Assembly (NCBI GenBank): GCA_028382965.1 | Contig: JAOEUK010000002.1 | Coordinates: 124,001 to 188,000, forward strand | Direction of reading: 5' to 3' | Source of the DNA: Candidatus Puniceispirillum sp. | GTDB lineage: Bacteria; Pseudomonadota; Alphaproteobacteria; Puniceispirillales; Puniceispirillaceae | DNA: 64,000 nucleotides | Shown: piece by piece, positions 9,375-18,828 of the stretch | Layout of the letters: each line of letters begins with the position of its first letter | Numbering within the stretch: position 1 is the first letter of the stretch | Made by a program: the position numbers and the translations under genes | The notes under the pieces: generated by a model | Told to the model about the DNA's origin: nothing | Seen by the model: only the letters and a program-made list of their open reading frames with translations | Database searches by the model: none

Positions 9375-9383
9375 GAGTTAACA

Positions 9384-10034
9384 ATGTCTGACAACACAAC
9401 CATTAGTGCTGAAAAGCGCGAACGGGTCGGTAAGGGGTCCGCCCGTGCGGTACGCCGTGCAGGTCGTGTCCCTGCCGTCATTTATGGCGACAAAAAGGAT
9501 CCGTTAGGAATAACACTGGAATCCCGTGAGATAAGTAAAATTGTTCATCAACCCGGTATATTTGGCAAATTGCTCGACATCCAGGTTGGCGGTGAAAAAA
9601 ATACCGTACTGACCCGTGACATCCAGTTTCACCCAGTAACCGAGTATGTCCTTCACATGGATTTCCTGCGTATATCTGGTTCGGCCAAGGTTGCTGTGGC
9701 GGTTGCTGTTGAATTTCTCAACCAAGATATTTGCCCTGGAATCAAGGCTGGAGGTGTGCTGAACGTTGTTCGTTATGAAATTGAACTATTGTGCCCTGCG
9801 ACAAAAATTCCAAATAAAATCACAGTGGACCTTGATGAGCTCAAGATAGGCGACTCTGTTCATATCAGCTCCATCGTACTCCCAGAGGGGGTAACAGCAA
9901 CAATTACAGATCGTGACTTCACCATTGCGACTATCGCCTCACCGGGGGGAGGTGTGAAGAACGAAGATGGTGAAGATGGAGAAATGACCGAAGGTGAGGA
10001 TTCAGCATCAGATAAAGAAGAATCTGGAGAATAG
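9384..10034 (+). CDS. rplY: Ribosomal protein L25/Ctc
   Basis: 216 residues, the long CTC/TL5 form with an N-terminal 5S-rRNA-binding domain (KGSARAVRRAGRVPAVIYG) and a C-terminal TL5 beta domain (PGIKAGGVLNVVRYEIELLCPA). An acidic tail (NEDGEDGEMTEGEDSASDKEE) closes the protein, as in many alphaproteobacterial L25 proteins. The ribosome site AAAGGAG is strong. It sits between prs and pth, probably in the same transcript, preceded by a candidate leader hairpin. Confidence 0.96.
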   Translation: MSDNTTISAEKRERVGKGSARAVRRAGRVPAVIYGDKKDPLGITLESREISKIVHQPGIFGKLLDIQVGGEKNTVLTRDIQFHPVTEYVLHMDFLRISGSAKVAVAVAVEFLNQDICPGIKAGGVLNVVRYEIELLCPATKIPNKITVDLDELKIGDSVHISSIVLPEGVTATITDRDFTIATIASPGGGVKNEDGEDGEMTEGEDSASDKEESGE

Positions 10035-10067
10035 ACCTCAAGTTTTTTCAAACTGAACGGGTTGAGC

Positions 10068-10658
10068 ATGCGTTTATTTGCAGGACTAGGAAACCCCGGA
10101 TCAGCTTATGCCATGAACCGACACAATGTGGGGTTCATGGCAGTGGACCGTTTTGCCAACCAGAATAGTTTTTCACCATGGAGAAAAAAAGGAGCATCGC
10201 TAATAAGTGATGGTCAGATCGAATCCGAAAAGATCATCCTTGTGAAGCCACAAAGTTTTATGAATGGATCCGGCCTGCCTGTTGCTGAACTTGTTCGGTT
10301 TTACAAAATTGAGCCAAATGATGTGTTTGTGTTCCACGATGAGCTTGACCTTCCAGCTGGAAAATTACGTGTAAAAGCTAGCGGTGGCCACGGTGGCCAC
10401 AATGGCCTTCGTGATATTGACCGGCATATTGGGGTCAACTATTGGCGTGTCCGCATTGGTATTGGTCGCCCACCACATAACAATATGGTCGCAAAAGCAT
10501 GGGTGCTTGCCAATTTTAACAGTGATGAACAATCGGGTTGGCTTCACCGTCTACTGGATGCCATCGTTAATGAAGCAGGCAGGCTTTGCGAGCACGATGA
10601 CGGTGGGTTCATGAGTCGTGTTGCCTATCTTGCACCCGCACCTAAACAAAGAAGTTAG
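10068..10658 (+). CDS. pth: Peptidyl-tRNA hydrolase
   Basis: 196 residues from ATG 10068; the track's start two codons earlier is TTG. It frees tRNA from peptidyl-tRNA dropped off ribosomes. Catalytic H19 lies in MNRHNVGFMAVD, and the other active-site segments are KPQSFMNGSG, VFHDELDLPAGKLRVK and GGHGGHNGLRDI. Full length with all motifs. It follows rplY by 33 bases and precedes ychF by 59, the usual neighbours. Confidence 0.97.
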   Translation: MRLFAGLGNPGSAYAMNRHNVGFMAVDRFANQNSFSPWRKKGASLISDGQIESEKIILVKPQSFMNGSGLPVAELVRFYKIEPNDVFVFHDELDLPAGKLRVKASGGHGGHNGLRDIDRHIGVNYWRVRIGIGRPPHNNMVAKAWVLANFNSDEQSGWLHRLLDAIVNEAGRLCEHDDGGFMSRVAYLAPAPKQRS

Positions 10659-10717
10659 TGGCCCCCGAAACCAAGTAAATGACTATAAACCACAACCAAA
10701 GAACGGATTAATTAGAT

Positions 10718-11818
10718 ATGGGATTTAATTGTGGCATTGTTGGGCTGCCAAATGTTGGAAAATCTACCTTGTTTAATGCCTTGACCCAAACCGCAGTAGC
10801 AGATGCAGCAAACTATCCATTCTGTACTATCGAACCAAACACCGGTCGGGTTCCGGTACCGGATAGACGGCTTTACGCCCTAGCTGAGTTAGCTAACTCA
10901 AAAACAATTTTGCCAACCTATCTAGAATTTGTTGATATTGCAGGTCTTGTACGGGGAGCATCCAAAGGTGAAGGCCTCGGAAACCAGTTCCTTGCTAATA
11001 TCCGGGAAGTAGATGCAATTGCTCATGTATTGCGCTGTTTTGATGACAGTGAGATCACCCATGTTGATGACAATGTTGACCCTATCCGTGACGCAAACAC
11101 GGTAGAAACTGAGCTGATGCTCGCGGACATTGACTCATTAGAACGCCGCATGACAACTTTAGTAAAAAAATCACGTGGCGGCGACAAAGAGGCTGAAACT
11201 GATCTGACCCTGATGGAAAAGTTGTTTAGCCATTTGTCTGATGGTCAGCCTGCACGTAGCACAACAGGTTTAACAGATGAAGAAATTCTGCGTCTTCCCC
11301 AATTACAGCTTCTGACTGCCAAACCAGTTCTCTATGTTTGTAACGTAGCAGAGGGTGATGCTGCTAGCGGTAATGCATATTGCAAGCTTATTGCTGACAA
11401 GGCAGCTAATGAAAGCGCTGCTTTTGTCATAGTGTCTGCTGCTATTGAGTCCGAAATAGCTCAGCTTGAAGACACTGATAAAATTGACTTCCTCAGTGAG
11501 CTGGGCCTTACAGAAACCGGATTGGCACGACTTATTCGCGCAGGTTATAGTTTGCTTGATCTTCTAACTTTTTTCACCGTTGGTCCAAAAGAAGCGAGAG
11601 CTTGGACTGTTGCCAATGGGGCGAGTGCGCCACAGGCCGCCGGGGTAATTCATACCGATTTCCAGCGTGGCTTCATTCGTGCAGAAACGGTTACCTTCGA
11701 TGATTATATTTCATGCAAGGGAGAAAATGGCGCAAGAGAGGCAGGCAGATTACGCGTAGAAGGCAGCAGTTATAAAGTCGTTGATGGTGATGTGTTTCAT
11801 TTCCGTTTTAACGTCTAG
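10718..11818 (+). CDS. ychF: YchF/Ola1-family ATPase
   Basis: 366 residues. The G1 loop is [14 protein letters not shown] and the switch II motif is [20 protein letters not shown]. The nucleotide-specificity motif is NVAE (CNVAEGD) instead of NKxD, explaining ATP preference in this family. A TGS domain follows ([17 protein letters not shown]) and the conserved C-terminus [14 protein letters not shown] is present. YchF binds ribosomes and is linked to redox and stress control of translation. Confidence 0.96.
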   Translation: MGFNCGIVGLPNVGKSTLFNALTQTAVADAANYPFCTIEPNTGRVPVPDRRLYALAELANSKTILPTYLEFVDIAGLVRGASKGEGLGNQFLANIREVDAIAHVLRCFDDSEITHVDDNVDPIRDANTVETELMLADIDSLERRMTTLVKKSRGGDKEAETDLTLMEKLFSHLSDGQPARSTTGLTDEEILRLPQLQLLTAKPVLYVCNVAEGDAASGNAYCKLIADKAANESAAFVIVSAAIESEIAQLEDTDKIDFLSELGLTETGLARLIRAGYSLLDLLTFFTVGPKEARAWTVANGASAPQAAGVIHTDFQRGFIRAETVTFDDYISCKGENGAREAGRLRVEGSSYKVVDGDVFHFRFNV

Positions 11819-11899
11819 TCAACAACTTTTTATCCTTGTCCTTTATAATCCATAAATTTTTAAATAAGTGTCTCTCTTTAAGAATTTCTGCTCTGATTC

Positions 11900-11924
11900 A
11901 ATCAATCCATTAAAATTGATTTTA
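11900..11924. terminator. Weak AT-rich hairpin between convergent ychF and petC
   Basis: A 7-bp stem AATCAAT/ATTGATT with loop CCATTAAA, followed by TTTT, lies between the ychF 3' end and the petC 3' end. It may terminate ychF transcription; it is AT-rich and weak. Confidence 0.3.
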
Positions 11925-11966
11925 CTAACACGTGAGGTACCCAAATAATAATCAATTTAATTGTAC

Positions 11967-12722
11967 CTAGTGAACATCAGCCCATACCCGCCTTTTTGCT
12001 AGATATGACACTATAACAAAAATGCAGAGAAAAAACACTGCGGCAACACCAATTCTTTTGCGCGCTTCCATTTTCGGTTCTGCCGCCCACATTAAGAACT
12101 GTGTGAGATCAGCAGACACCGCTTCAATAGTGGTTTCTGACCCATCACTAAAGCTAACATCATCACCGTACAATGGTTGTGGCATTGCGATTAGATGGCC
12201 TGGGTACGCAGTATTATAGTACAAGCCTTCCGGGACATCCTTACCATCTGGTACATCTTTATAACTCGAAAGAAGGCTATATAAATAATCAGCTCCGTTA
12301 GGACGTGCCTTAGCAATTAAAGAAAGATCCGGGGGTAGAGCACCGTTGTTTCCAGCTCTTGCTGCGTTGTCATTTGCGTATGGTGCCGGCATTCTATCCG
12401 CTGGGATTGCTGCACGCAAAAACATATCACCATCATCATTTGGGCCGTCTTTCACCTCATATTGTGACGCTATTGCTTTAATTTCAGATTCATTATACCC
12501 AAGGTCTATAAAGTTACGAAAAGCTATGAGTTTCATGGAATGACAACCAGCGCAGACCTCAGTATATACTTGAAATCCCCGCTGCATCGAAGCCTTGTCA
12601 TACGTTCCAAAAGGTCCAGAGAAGCTCCAGCTACGACTTCGCAGCTCCACCTCTCCACCAGCCGCCACCGCTGGACTCGATAATAACACAAGCAATAAAA
12701 TTGTAATTGTACGTTTTAACAT
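11967..12722 (-). CDS. petC: Cytochrome c1 of the bc1 complex
   Basis: 251 residues with an N-terminal signal peptide (TITILLLVLLSSPAVAAGG), the haem-c attachment site VCAGCHSM and a C-terminal membrane anchor (VAAVFFLCIFVIVSYLAKRR). It carries electrons from the Rieske protein to cytochrome c in the periplasm. The ATG at 12722 overlaps the petB stop (TGATG); a GTG one codon earlier is also possible. It is the last gene of petABC. The cytochrome b, c1 and Rieske subunits are separate here, so the c1 is not fused to b as in Bradyrhizobium fbcH. Confidence 0.95.
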   Translation of the reverse strand: MLKRTITILLLVLLSSPAVAAGGEVELRSRSWSFSGPFGTYDKASMQRGFQVYTEVCAGCHSMKLIAFRNFIDLGYNESEIKAIASQYEVKDGPNDDGDMFLRAAIPADRMPAPYANDNAARAGNNGALPPDLSLIAKARPNGADYLYSLLSSYKDVPDGKDVPEGLYYNTAYPGHLIAMPQPLYGDDVSFSDGSETTIEAVSADLTQFLMWAAEPKMEARKRIGVAAVFFLCIFVIVSYLAKRRVWADVH

Positions 12723-13978
12723 CACAATCTCCGGGGAGCAGCAAAAGCTTTTTCTGGAGCAGAGGAGAACCCTGTAAGCACAGGCTCTGCAATAGATTTT
12801 GGCAATGGTTTAGTTGTTTCAAAAACACTAAGCAAAGGCAAAATTATCAGAAAATGGACAAAATACCACGCTGTTGCAATTCTGGACAATATCACATACA
12901 CACCCTCAGCAGGTTTTCCACCAAGATACCCAAGAGCGATAGCATTTACAAGAAATAGCCAAAAGAAGATCCTAAAAACTGGACGGAAGCGAGCCGATCT
13001 TACAGGTGATTTGTCTAGCCAAGGAAGAATAAAGAGTACAGCAATAGCGCCAAACATCAATAAAACTCCACCAAGCTTATCTGGCACGGCTCGCAAAATT
13101 GCATAAAATGGTAAAAAATACCATTCGGGAACTATATGTGCTGGCGTCTGGAGTGGATTTGCTGGAATATAATTATCAGGGTGACCCATTGCATTTGGGA
13201 AAAAGAAGACTACTACAGCCAGTAATAAAAGAAAAACAGCAATCCCAAAAACATCTTTGATAGTGTAATATGGATGAAACGAAATTGTGTCCTGAGGCCC
13301 AGTTGAATCTATACCAATCGGGTTATTAGAGCCGAATCTGTGGAGAGCAACAATGTGAAGCACCACAACGCCTGCAATGAGAAATGGCATTAAATAATGC
13401 AATGAAAAAAACCTGTTTAATGTTGCATTATCTACTGAAAACCCACCCCAAAGCAGGGTTACAATACTATCGCCGACTAAGGGAATGGCGGAGAAAAGGT
13501 TTGTAATAACCGTAGCCCCCCAAAAACTCATTTGTCCCCATGGCAACACATATCCCATAAAAGCTGTAGCCATCATAAGCAAGAAAATTACAACACCAAG
13601 TATCCACAATAGTTCACGTGGAGCCTTGTAAGAACCGTAATACAACCCCCTGAACATATGGAGATAAATGACGATGAAAAAGAAACTCGCAGTGTTCATA
13701 TGGATATAACGTATTAACCAGCCGTGATTAACATCGCGCATGATCCGTTCTACCGATAAAAATGCATAATCAACATGAGCTGTGTAGCTCATCGCTAAAA
13801 CAATTCCCGTAACAATCATAATCGCAAGAGAGAGCCCCGCAAGGCTTCCAAAGTTCCACATATAATTTAGGTTCTTAGGTGTTGGGTACTCATGCGCAGT
13901 GTGATGCAGCATAGAAAACACGGGAAGACGGTGATCAATCCAGCGTACAACTGGACTTTTAAACTCGTGAGCAGACAT
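12722..13978 (-). CDS. petB: Cytochrome b of the bc1 complex
   Basis: 418 residues with eight predicted membrane helices. Haem-ligand histidines lie in the two helices containing [22 protein letters not shown] and [22 protein letters not shown]. The Qo-site PEWY motif is present ([14 protein letters not shown]). It oxidises ubiquinol and moves electrons across the inner membrane. It starts 31 bases after petA and is coupled to petC. Confidence 0.97.
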   Translation of the reverse strand: MSAHEFKSPVVRWIDHRLPVFSMLHHTAHEYPTPKNLNYMWNFGSLAGLSLAIMIVTGIVLAMSYTAHVDYAFLSVERIMRDVNHGWLIRYIHMNTASFFFIVIYLHMFRGLYYGSYKAPRELLWILGVVIFLLMMATAFMGYVLPWGQMSFWGATVITNLFSAIPLVGDSIVTLLWGGFSVDNATLNRFFSLHYLMPFLIAGVVVLHIVALHRFGSNNPIGIDSTGPQDTISFHPYYTIKDVFGIAVFLLLLAVVVFFFPNAMGHPDNYIPANPLQTPAHIVPEWYFLPFYAILRAVPDKLGGVLLMFGAIAVLFILPWLDKSPVRSARFRPVFRIFFWLFLVNAIALGYLGGKPAEGVYVILSRIATAWYFVHFLIILPLLSVFETTKPLPKSIAEPVLTGFSSAPEKAFAAPRRL

Positions 13979-14009
13979 AGGTTACATATCCTCCAGTAAC
14001 AAAAATACA

Positions 14010-14570
14010 TTACCCAATACGGATAACTGAGTCAGACAGATAAGAGTAAGGCGGGACAGCAAGGTTTGTTGGAGCAGGCCCTTTGCGGATTCTTCCAGAG
14101 GTGTCATAGTGCGAACCGTGACATGGACAAAACCAACCATCGTATTCTCCGCGCACTTCACCAGACTTCTGGCCAAGTGGTACGCACCCAAGGTGGGTAC
14201 AAACCCCCACAAGCACTAAAAGCTGGGGTTTTTCAGCTCGATCTTGATCAGACTCAGGGTCTCGCAGATTGTTTATTTCAGTGGCGTTAGCGCGTGTTAT
14301 TTCGTCTGCCGTTCGGTGACGAATAAAAACAGGTTTGCCACGCCACTTAACCGTTATGGACTGTCCTTCAACAATTTTTGAAATATCAACCTCGATATTA
14401 GCAAGTGCCAAAGTATCGGCGGCCGGATTCATCTGATCTATCAGCGGCCAAGCGACTGAGGCGGCACCTAATCCTGCCATCGCATAGGTTGCCACAACAA
14501 AAAAGTCGCGTCGTCCGGGCTCATGAACCCCTGCTGATGTTAATTTTTTCTTTGAATTCGATTTAGCCAT
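14010..14570 (-). CDS. petA: Rieske iron-sulfur subunit of the bc1 complex
   Basis: 186 residues. The N-terminus has a twin-arginine signal anchor (GRRDFFVVATYAMAGLGAAS). The 2Fe-2S cluster ligands are in CTHLGCVPLG and CPCHGSHYD. It shuttles electrons from ubiquinol at the Qo site to cytochrome c1. First gene of petABC; the promoter should lie in the 207 bases upstream, which hold no other gene. Confidence 0.96.
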   Translation of the reverse strand: MAKSNSKKKLTSAGVHEPGRRDFFVVATYAMAGLGAASVAWPLIDQMNPAADTLALANIEVDISKIVEGQSITVKWRGKPVFIRHRTADEITRANATEINNLRDPESDQDRAEKPQLLVLVGVCTHLGCVPLGQKSGEVRGEYDGWFCPCHGSHYDTSGRIRKGPAPTNLAVPPYSYLSDSVIRIG

Positions 14571-14777
14571 TTTGTCCTCTATCTATGGTCCCGTGAACAC
14601 ATGAGATGCCGCTTCCTAAGCATGTATTCCAACAAAAACCATTACACATGCCAGAACGAAAATTCTATATTGGGTTAAATAACACAGCCTCGCAGTCTTT
14701 TCATACCCCAATTTTGCAGTTTTAAACCAAAATCTTAATGATTCGAAATTGGTGAATAAATTTCTACCCGCAAAACA

Positions 14778-15644
14778 TTACGGCCATCGAACCTCTGGAG
14801 GTAGACTCATTAGAATTGCTTCAATATTTCCACCCGTTTTCAATCCGAACAGTGTTCCTCTATCATATAATAGATTAAACTCAACATAGCGTCCGCGCCG
14901 GACTAGCTGAGAATGTCGTTCTTCCTCTGTCCATGGCAATCCCATTCGACCCTTCACAATTTTTGAATAACCCTCTTTAAATGCTCGACCAACACTTCGA
15001 GCGAACGAAAAGTCATGGTCCCAGTCACCACTATTTAAATTGTCATAAAAAATTCCACCTGACCCTCTTGGCTCATCGCGGTGCGGCAGAAAAAAATATT
15101 CATCACACCACTTTTTATATTTTTTATAATAGTTCAGATCATGGCTGTCACAGGCACCCTTCATAGCGCGGTGAAATGTCTCACCTGCTGCCTCATCTGG
15201 CAAGAGTGGTGTTAAATCTCCACCTCCACCAAACCAACTTTTTGAAGTGGTTATAAACCGAGTGTTCATGTGGGCCGCGGGCACATGAGGATTCCACATG
15301 TGCGCTACAACAGAAATGCCAGAAGCCCAAAACTCACCATTTTCGGTAGCGCCCTCGATATGGCCTTTGAAATCATCAGAAAAAGTTCCGAAAACAGTTG
15401 AAATATTAACTCCAACTTTTTCAAAAACACGCCCATGCATCAGGCTAATTTCGCCGCCGCCGCCGCCGTCTCGCTGCCATGTTTTCCGATTGAAGCGACC
15501 TGAAGGACGGTCGCTATCGTCGGCAGCATCTTCAATTGCTTCAAACACCGTACAAATTTCGTTTCGAAGGCTGCAAAACCATTTGCTAGCTTCTACTTTT
15601 TTTTCCGCAATTGATGGTTCCATTTGACATGCCGACATGGCCAT
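14778..15644 (-). CDS. hemF: Oxygen-dependent coproporphyrinogen III oxidase
   Basis: About 288 residues; converts coproporphyrinogen III to protoporphyrinogen IX with O2 in haem synthesis. Family stretches include [72 protein letters not shown] and [14 protein letters not shown]. The upstream stop is followed by GTGGGAGTTATGATG; I choose the second ATG (15644), five bases after GGAG, but GTG 15656 and ATG 15647 are possible. The gene abuts the CCA transferase stop. An O2-dependent enzyme implies an aerobic host. Confidence 0.94.
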   Translation of the reverse strand: MAMSACQMEPSIAEKKVEASKWFCSLRNEICTVFEAIEDAADDSDRPSGRFNRKTWQRDGGGGGEISLMHGRVFEKVGVNISTVFGTFSDDFKGHIEGATENGEFWASGISVVAHMWNPHVPAAHMNTRFITTSKSWFGGGGDLTPLLPDEAAGETFHRAMKGACDSHDLNYYKKYKKWCDEYFFLPHRDEPRGSGGIFYDNLNSGDWDHDFSFARSVGRAFKEGYSKIVKGRMGLPWTEEERHSQLVRRGRYVEFNLLYDRGTLFGLKTGGNIEAILMSLPPEVRWP

Positions 15645-15656
15645 CATAACTCCCAC

Positions 15657-16901
15657 CTAATTTCTAAGTATCCAATGTAATATCTCTGGTTTTCCTAGGG
15701 CGAAATTCGAAGCCACCCAGCGCTTTTCCGCCATGATTAACATCTGGCCCATTCTCGGCCCAATGTCAACGCCATGCGACAATAAGTCTGCTCCACAAAT
15801 TGGGCTTTGAGGTAGCCTCCACGAGGCTAGCTCGTTATATCGAGCCACATTAATGGGTACATTATTCCTCAATGACTGGACTACGTAGAGCATTGTGTTC
15901 CAATGCCCAAGATGATAAGCAATTTGGCGCCAATTTTTGCCGTTTAAAAGCGCTAGTTCAGCACCACTGATACCAACATCTAGTCGAAAAAAAAACCGTT
16001 TTTCTTTACGGCTTAACCGAAGTCTGTTTGCAATAAGCGCGCTAGAGCCAACAGGCACCAGTGCAACCAAGCACGTTAGCCAATCAAATTGGTCAAGTAT
16101 CGCAGATGTCTCTTTACTTTCAACTTGCGACGACAACTCAAACTTAATTCCAAGTGCAGCTTGATCAATATTTGATATATGCATCAATTTAATCACTTGC
16201 GCCAGAGAACCACCAACCATGATTCTACGAAATTCATTTGCCACACGCTCACCAGACAATTCCTTACAAAGACTGGCATGCTTACGCAACATATTCTGAG
16301 TTTTTTGGTCAATTCTGCACTTGGAAAACCTTGGCCAGAAACGACAGTAACGTATGATCCTTAATGCGTCTTCTTGAATGCGCTCGCCAGCATCTCCCGC
16401 AAAGCGCAAGCGACCTCTTTTCAGGTCTTTGAGACCACCAAGCGGATCAAAAAAAACTCCATCCTTATCCATATATATTGCGTTAATAGTGAAATCTCTT
16501 CTCACTGCATCAATGGCCCAATCACGCTCATACGCGACAATGGCATGTCTCCCATCAGTTTTCAAATCAACGCGTGTTTGTGTAACCTCAATGCTATCTT
16601 CTTGGTCACACAGCGTGACTGTGCCATGGTTCAATCCAGTTTCTACAACTTTAATATTTTGTGTTGCCATCTTGGCTGATAACTTATTGATCGGTATGTT
16701 TACTGCCATATCGATATCACCTATCGCGTATCCAGCAATCCAATCACGAACTGCACCACCAACAATACGAGCTTCACCTCCAAGCGCCATCGTTTCAATA
16801 AAAATTTTTTTTATCAATGGTCGTTGCGCCCATTCAGGCAAGCCATGGCAGAATTGGCTATTATTTTGGTTAGTCAAATTCACCCCCGGTAACAAGCCCA
16901 T
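15657..16901 (-). CDS. CCA tRNA nucleotidyltransferase / poly(A) polymerase family
   Basis: 414 residues. The class II nucleotidyltransferase head has ARIVGGAVRDWIAGYAIGDIDMAV with the metal-binding Asp pair, RRDFTINAIYMDKDG and LRIIRYCRFWPRF. It adds or repairs the tRNA 3' CCA end. The start is uncertain: ATG 16901 lies inside the DUF6111 gene by 32 bases, while a TTG near 16877 follows a GGGGGTG site almost at the DUF6111 stop. The order CoA pyrophosphatase, DUF6111, CCA transferase is characteristic of alphaproteobacteria. Confidence 0.92.
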   Translation of the reverse strand: MGLLPGVNLTNQNNSQFCHGLPEWAQRPLIKKIFIETMALGGEARIVGGAVRDWIAGYAIGDIDMAVNIPINKLSAKMATQNIKVVETGLNHGTVTLCDQEDSIEVTQTRVDLKTDGRHAIVAYERDWAIDAVRRDFTINAIYMDKDGVFFDPLGGLKDLKRGRLRFAGDAGERIQEDALRIIRYCRFWPRFSKCRIDQKTQNMLRKHASLCKELSGERVANEFRRIMVGGSLAQVIKLMHISNIDQAALGIKFELSSQVESKETSAILDQFDWLTCLVALVPVGSSALIANRLRLSRKEKRFFFRLDVGISGAELALLNGKNWRQIAYHLGHWNTMLYVVQSLRNNVPINVARYNELASWRLPQSPICGADLLSHGVDIGPRMGQMLIMAEKRWVASNFALGKPEILHWILRN

Positions 16902-17136
16902 TCTCAATCTTTGCTGGCAAATAAGTTAGGTTTGGCGAGGCACTATCCCGTTCAAGCCCCCACACACAAAAAACAAACACAATAACAGAAACCATTGCAC
17001 CAAAAATGTAATTGTTCTCAATTTTTTCTAGTGGCTTCCCAAGCCTCATAGCCCGATTAATTTGCCAACTTTTTAGGAAGCTCATTAACAAAAAAGCTGC
17101 CCCAAGAGCAGAAAAAATAGCAAAAATAGCTCTCAT
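16870..17136 (-). CDS. DUF6111-like small membrane protein
   Basis: 88 residues with two hydrophobic segments (IFAIFSALGAAFLLMSFL at the N-terminus and YIFGAMVSVIVFVFCVWGL in the middle) and a short hydrophilic tail ending GGEFD. I assign it to DUF6111 mainly from its position between the Nudix gene and the CCA transferase gene, where this family usually sits. Function unknown. Its last 32 bases overlap the chosen start of the CCA transferase gene. Confidence 0.65.
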   Translation of the reverse strand: MRAIFAIFSALGAAFLLMSFLKSWQINRAMRLGKPLEKIENNYIFGAMVSVIVFVFCVWGLERDSASPNLTYLPAKIENGLVTGGEFD

Positions 17137-17228
17137 TTATATCCACTCCACATTTATATTGATTTGAAAAGTTATCTAATTCTATCTTAGCTCAAATATA
17201 TCCAGCAACAATGATATTTAAGCTCTAG

Positions 17229-17900
17229 TCAACACGCCAAACGCTCAGAAAGGTCGATCAAAACCTTTGCCGAAAGTCCCCATATAAAATGTTCATGGTG
17301 CTCAATTACCCAGTAATCGTTGGGCCTTCCATCAGTCTTACGAGTAACTAAACGTAGGTTTTTAGGATTAGCTATATGAATTACCGGCACAGTAAAAATC
17401 AGTTCTACTTCCATCGGATCAAGCACAAGGTCCTGCAACCTGTTTTCACCGCTAACAATTCCAACAACTGGCTGAACCACGAACCCTGCCGGGCTTCGCA
17501 CTAGATCAAGCCCACCGATAACTTGAACCAATTCAGGAGCCAAATGAACCTCTTCATATGCCTCCCTCAATGCTGCAGCTACTGGCCCTGAATCACTGGG
17601 TTCCACTTTGCCCCCAGGAAAGCTAATTTGTCCAGCATGGTGAGCCAAATGTGGAGCGCGTTTTGTCATCAGAATATGCCATTCATTTTGAACTTTTAAA
17701 AACGACACAAGAACGGCAGCAGGACGATCATGTGAGAATACCTCCAAAGAGTTTGATGAAAGTGGCATCTCAGATCTAGTGATAGATGAATCTGGTAATA
17801 AATTCAAACAAGTACTCAGATGATTTTGTAAATTTACACCCTTAGCTCTTGTCCGGTCTGGACAAAAAAAATCTATTCTGTCAAAAGGTTGAGTCATCAT
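17229..17900 (-). CDS. Nudix hydrolase, probable CoA pyrophosphatase
   Basis: 223 residues. The Nudix box is FPGGKVEPSDSGPVAAALREAYEEVHL; the usual glycine after EE-x is a histidine, which is tolerated in this subfamily. The upstream TKRAPHLAHHAGQISFPGG segment is the CoA pyrophosphatase (NUDT7/NudL) signature. It would hydrolyse CoA or its derivatives to 3',5'-ADP and phosphopantetheine forms. Its ATG overlaps the DUF1285 stop by four bases (ATGA). Confidence 0.88.
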   Translation of the reverse strand: MMTQPFDRIDFFCPDRTRAKGVNLQNHLSTCLNLLPDSSITRSEMPLSSNSLEVFSHDRPAAVLVSFLKVQNEWHILMTKRAPHLAHHAGQISFPGGKVEPSDSGPVAAALREAYEEVHLAPELVQVIGGLDLVRSPAGFVVQPVVGIVSGENRLQDLVLDPMEVELIFTVPVIHIANPKNLRLVTRKTDGRPNDYWVIEHHEHFIWGLSAKVLIDLSERLAC

Positions 17901-18415
17901 GACTCCAAATCAAAAAAATGTTGGTGGCTCCAAACGCCTAGCTTACCATTAGGCCCCTCTTCAGCATATTCGGCGAGTTGGTAGTACACAGGCCGCGACA
18001 ACCTAGCAAGCAATCCGTCTCGTACTTCAATGTATGGTCGCAAATCTCTTGATCTTTTGCTGTAAACTAGTTGCAAAGGACATTTTTCATCCAATACGAT
18101 TTTATCATCAAGGCTGGTCAAAAAAACAATTTCGTTTGATTTTGAAATATCCCCAATTGTGATTGCCATATCGATTACAACGAATGGTACATCTTCTACT
18201 TTAATACGGCCTTTTTCGGCTGGTGTGGCCAACCAATAATCACCGTCATCGTCACAAAATAAGATTGATGCAAATAGTTTTACCAGCTCAATTCGAAAAA
18301 TTTCACCACCTTCGTGAAACCAGCGACCATCAGGTGCAATCCGAATATCAAACCGCTGCTCTTTAAGGTGGCGCAGGCTGTCCAAGTTTATTTTTCTTTT
18401 CTGTTGGTCTTCCAT
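17897..18415 (-). CDS. DUF1285 family protein
   Basis: 172 residues of a family of unknown function that commonly precedes the CoA pyrophosphatase gene in alphaproteobacteria. Recognisable stretches are DIRIAPDGRWFHEGGEI, LVKLFASILFCDDDGDYWLATPAEKGRI and YIEVRDGLLARLSRPVYYQLAE. No signal peptide or membrane helix; probably cytoplasmic. It is translationally coupled to the Nudix gene. Confidence 0.85.
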   Translation of the reverse strand: MEDQQKRKINLDSLRHLKEQRFDIRIAPDGRWFHEGGEIFRIELVKLFASILFCDDDGDYWLATPAEKGRIKVEDVPFVVIDMAITIGDISKSNEIVFLTSLDDKIVLDEKCPLQLVYSKRSRDLRPYIEVRDGLLARLSRPVYYQLAEYAEEGPNGKLGVWSHQHFFDLES

Positions 18416-18828
18416 AATGACATTCTAGCGATATTTATCTAAGGTCCAAAAGGTTTCTGCTGAACTTTTTTTCATTTAGACATCATAAGACTCAGAAGGG
18501 GATCATCTCTAAGGATTAAGATGTGTTTTTGACACATATAAACATTCTGACATCAATTAGCCGGGCACTGTAGTAAATCCAAATAAAAACTCCCGTAAAA
18601 CTCTTTCTTGCCTTCCGGTTGTGGACACCCTCGCATGAAAACCACAAGGCTGAATAATTGCTCACATCCCATTACTTTTTTAAACAATTTTGATCACTAA
18701 TCGCTATATAAAAATAACCTTGCGTTAAACCCAACTCTATGCGATTTGAATGTTCTCAGCGGTAGTGAAATGGCGTTTTTTATATGTAGTTTCATTCGCT
18801 TTAATAACATTATCTAAATCTGGCGTTT
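18416..18828. other. 413-base divergent intergenic region with an inverted repeat
   Basis: No gene is visible between DUF1285 (minus) and the TauE-type exporter (plus). The region is AT-rich and must hold promoters for both sides. The clearest element is a perfect inverted repeat ATGTGT-TTTTG-ACACAT at 18521-18537, about 290 bases before the exporter start, resembling a short TGTGT-N5-ACACA operator. Confidence 0.4.

Noticed and set aside
16378-16929. 183-residue plus-strand ORF opposite the CCA transferase gene
   Set aside because: Low-complexity, serine-rich translation without family features; it mirrors a strongly conserved gene on the other strand.
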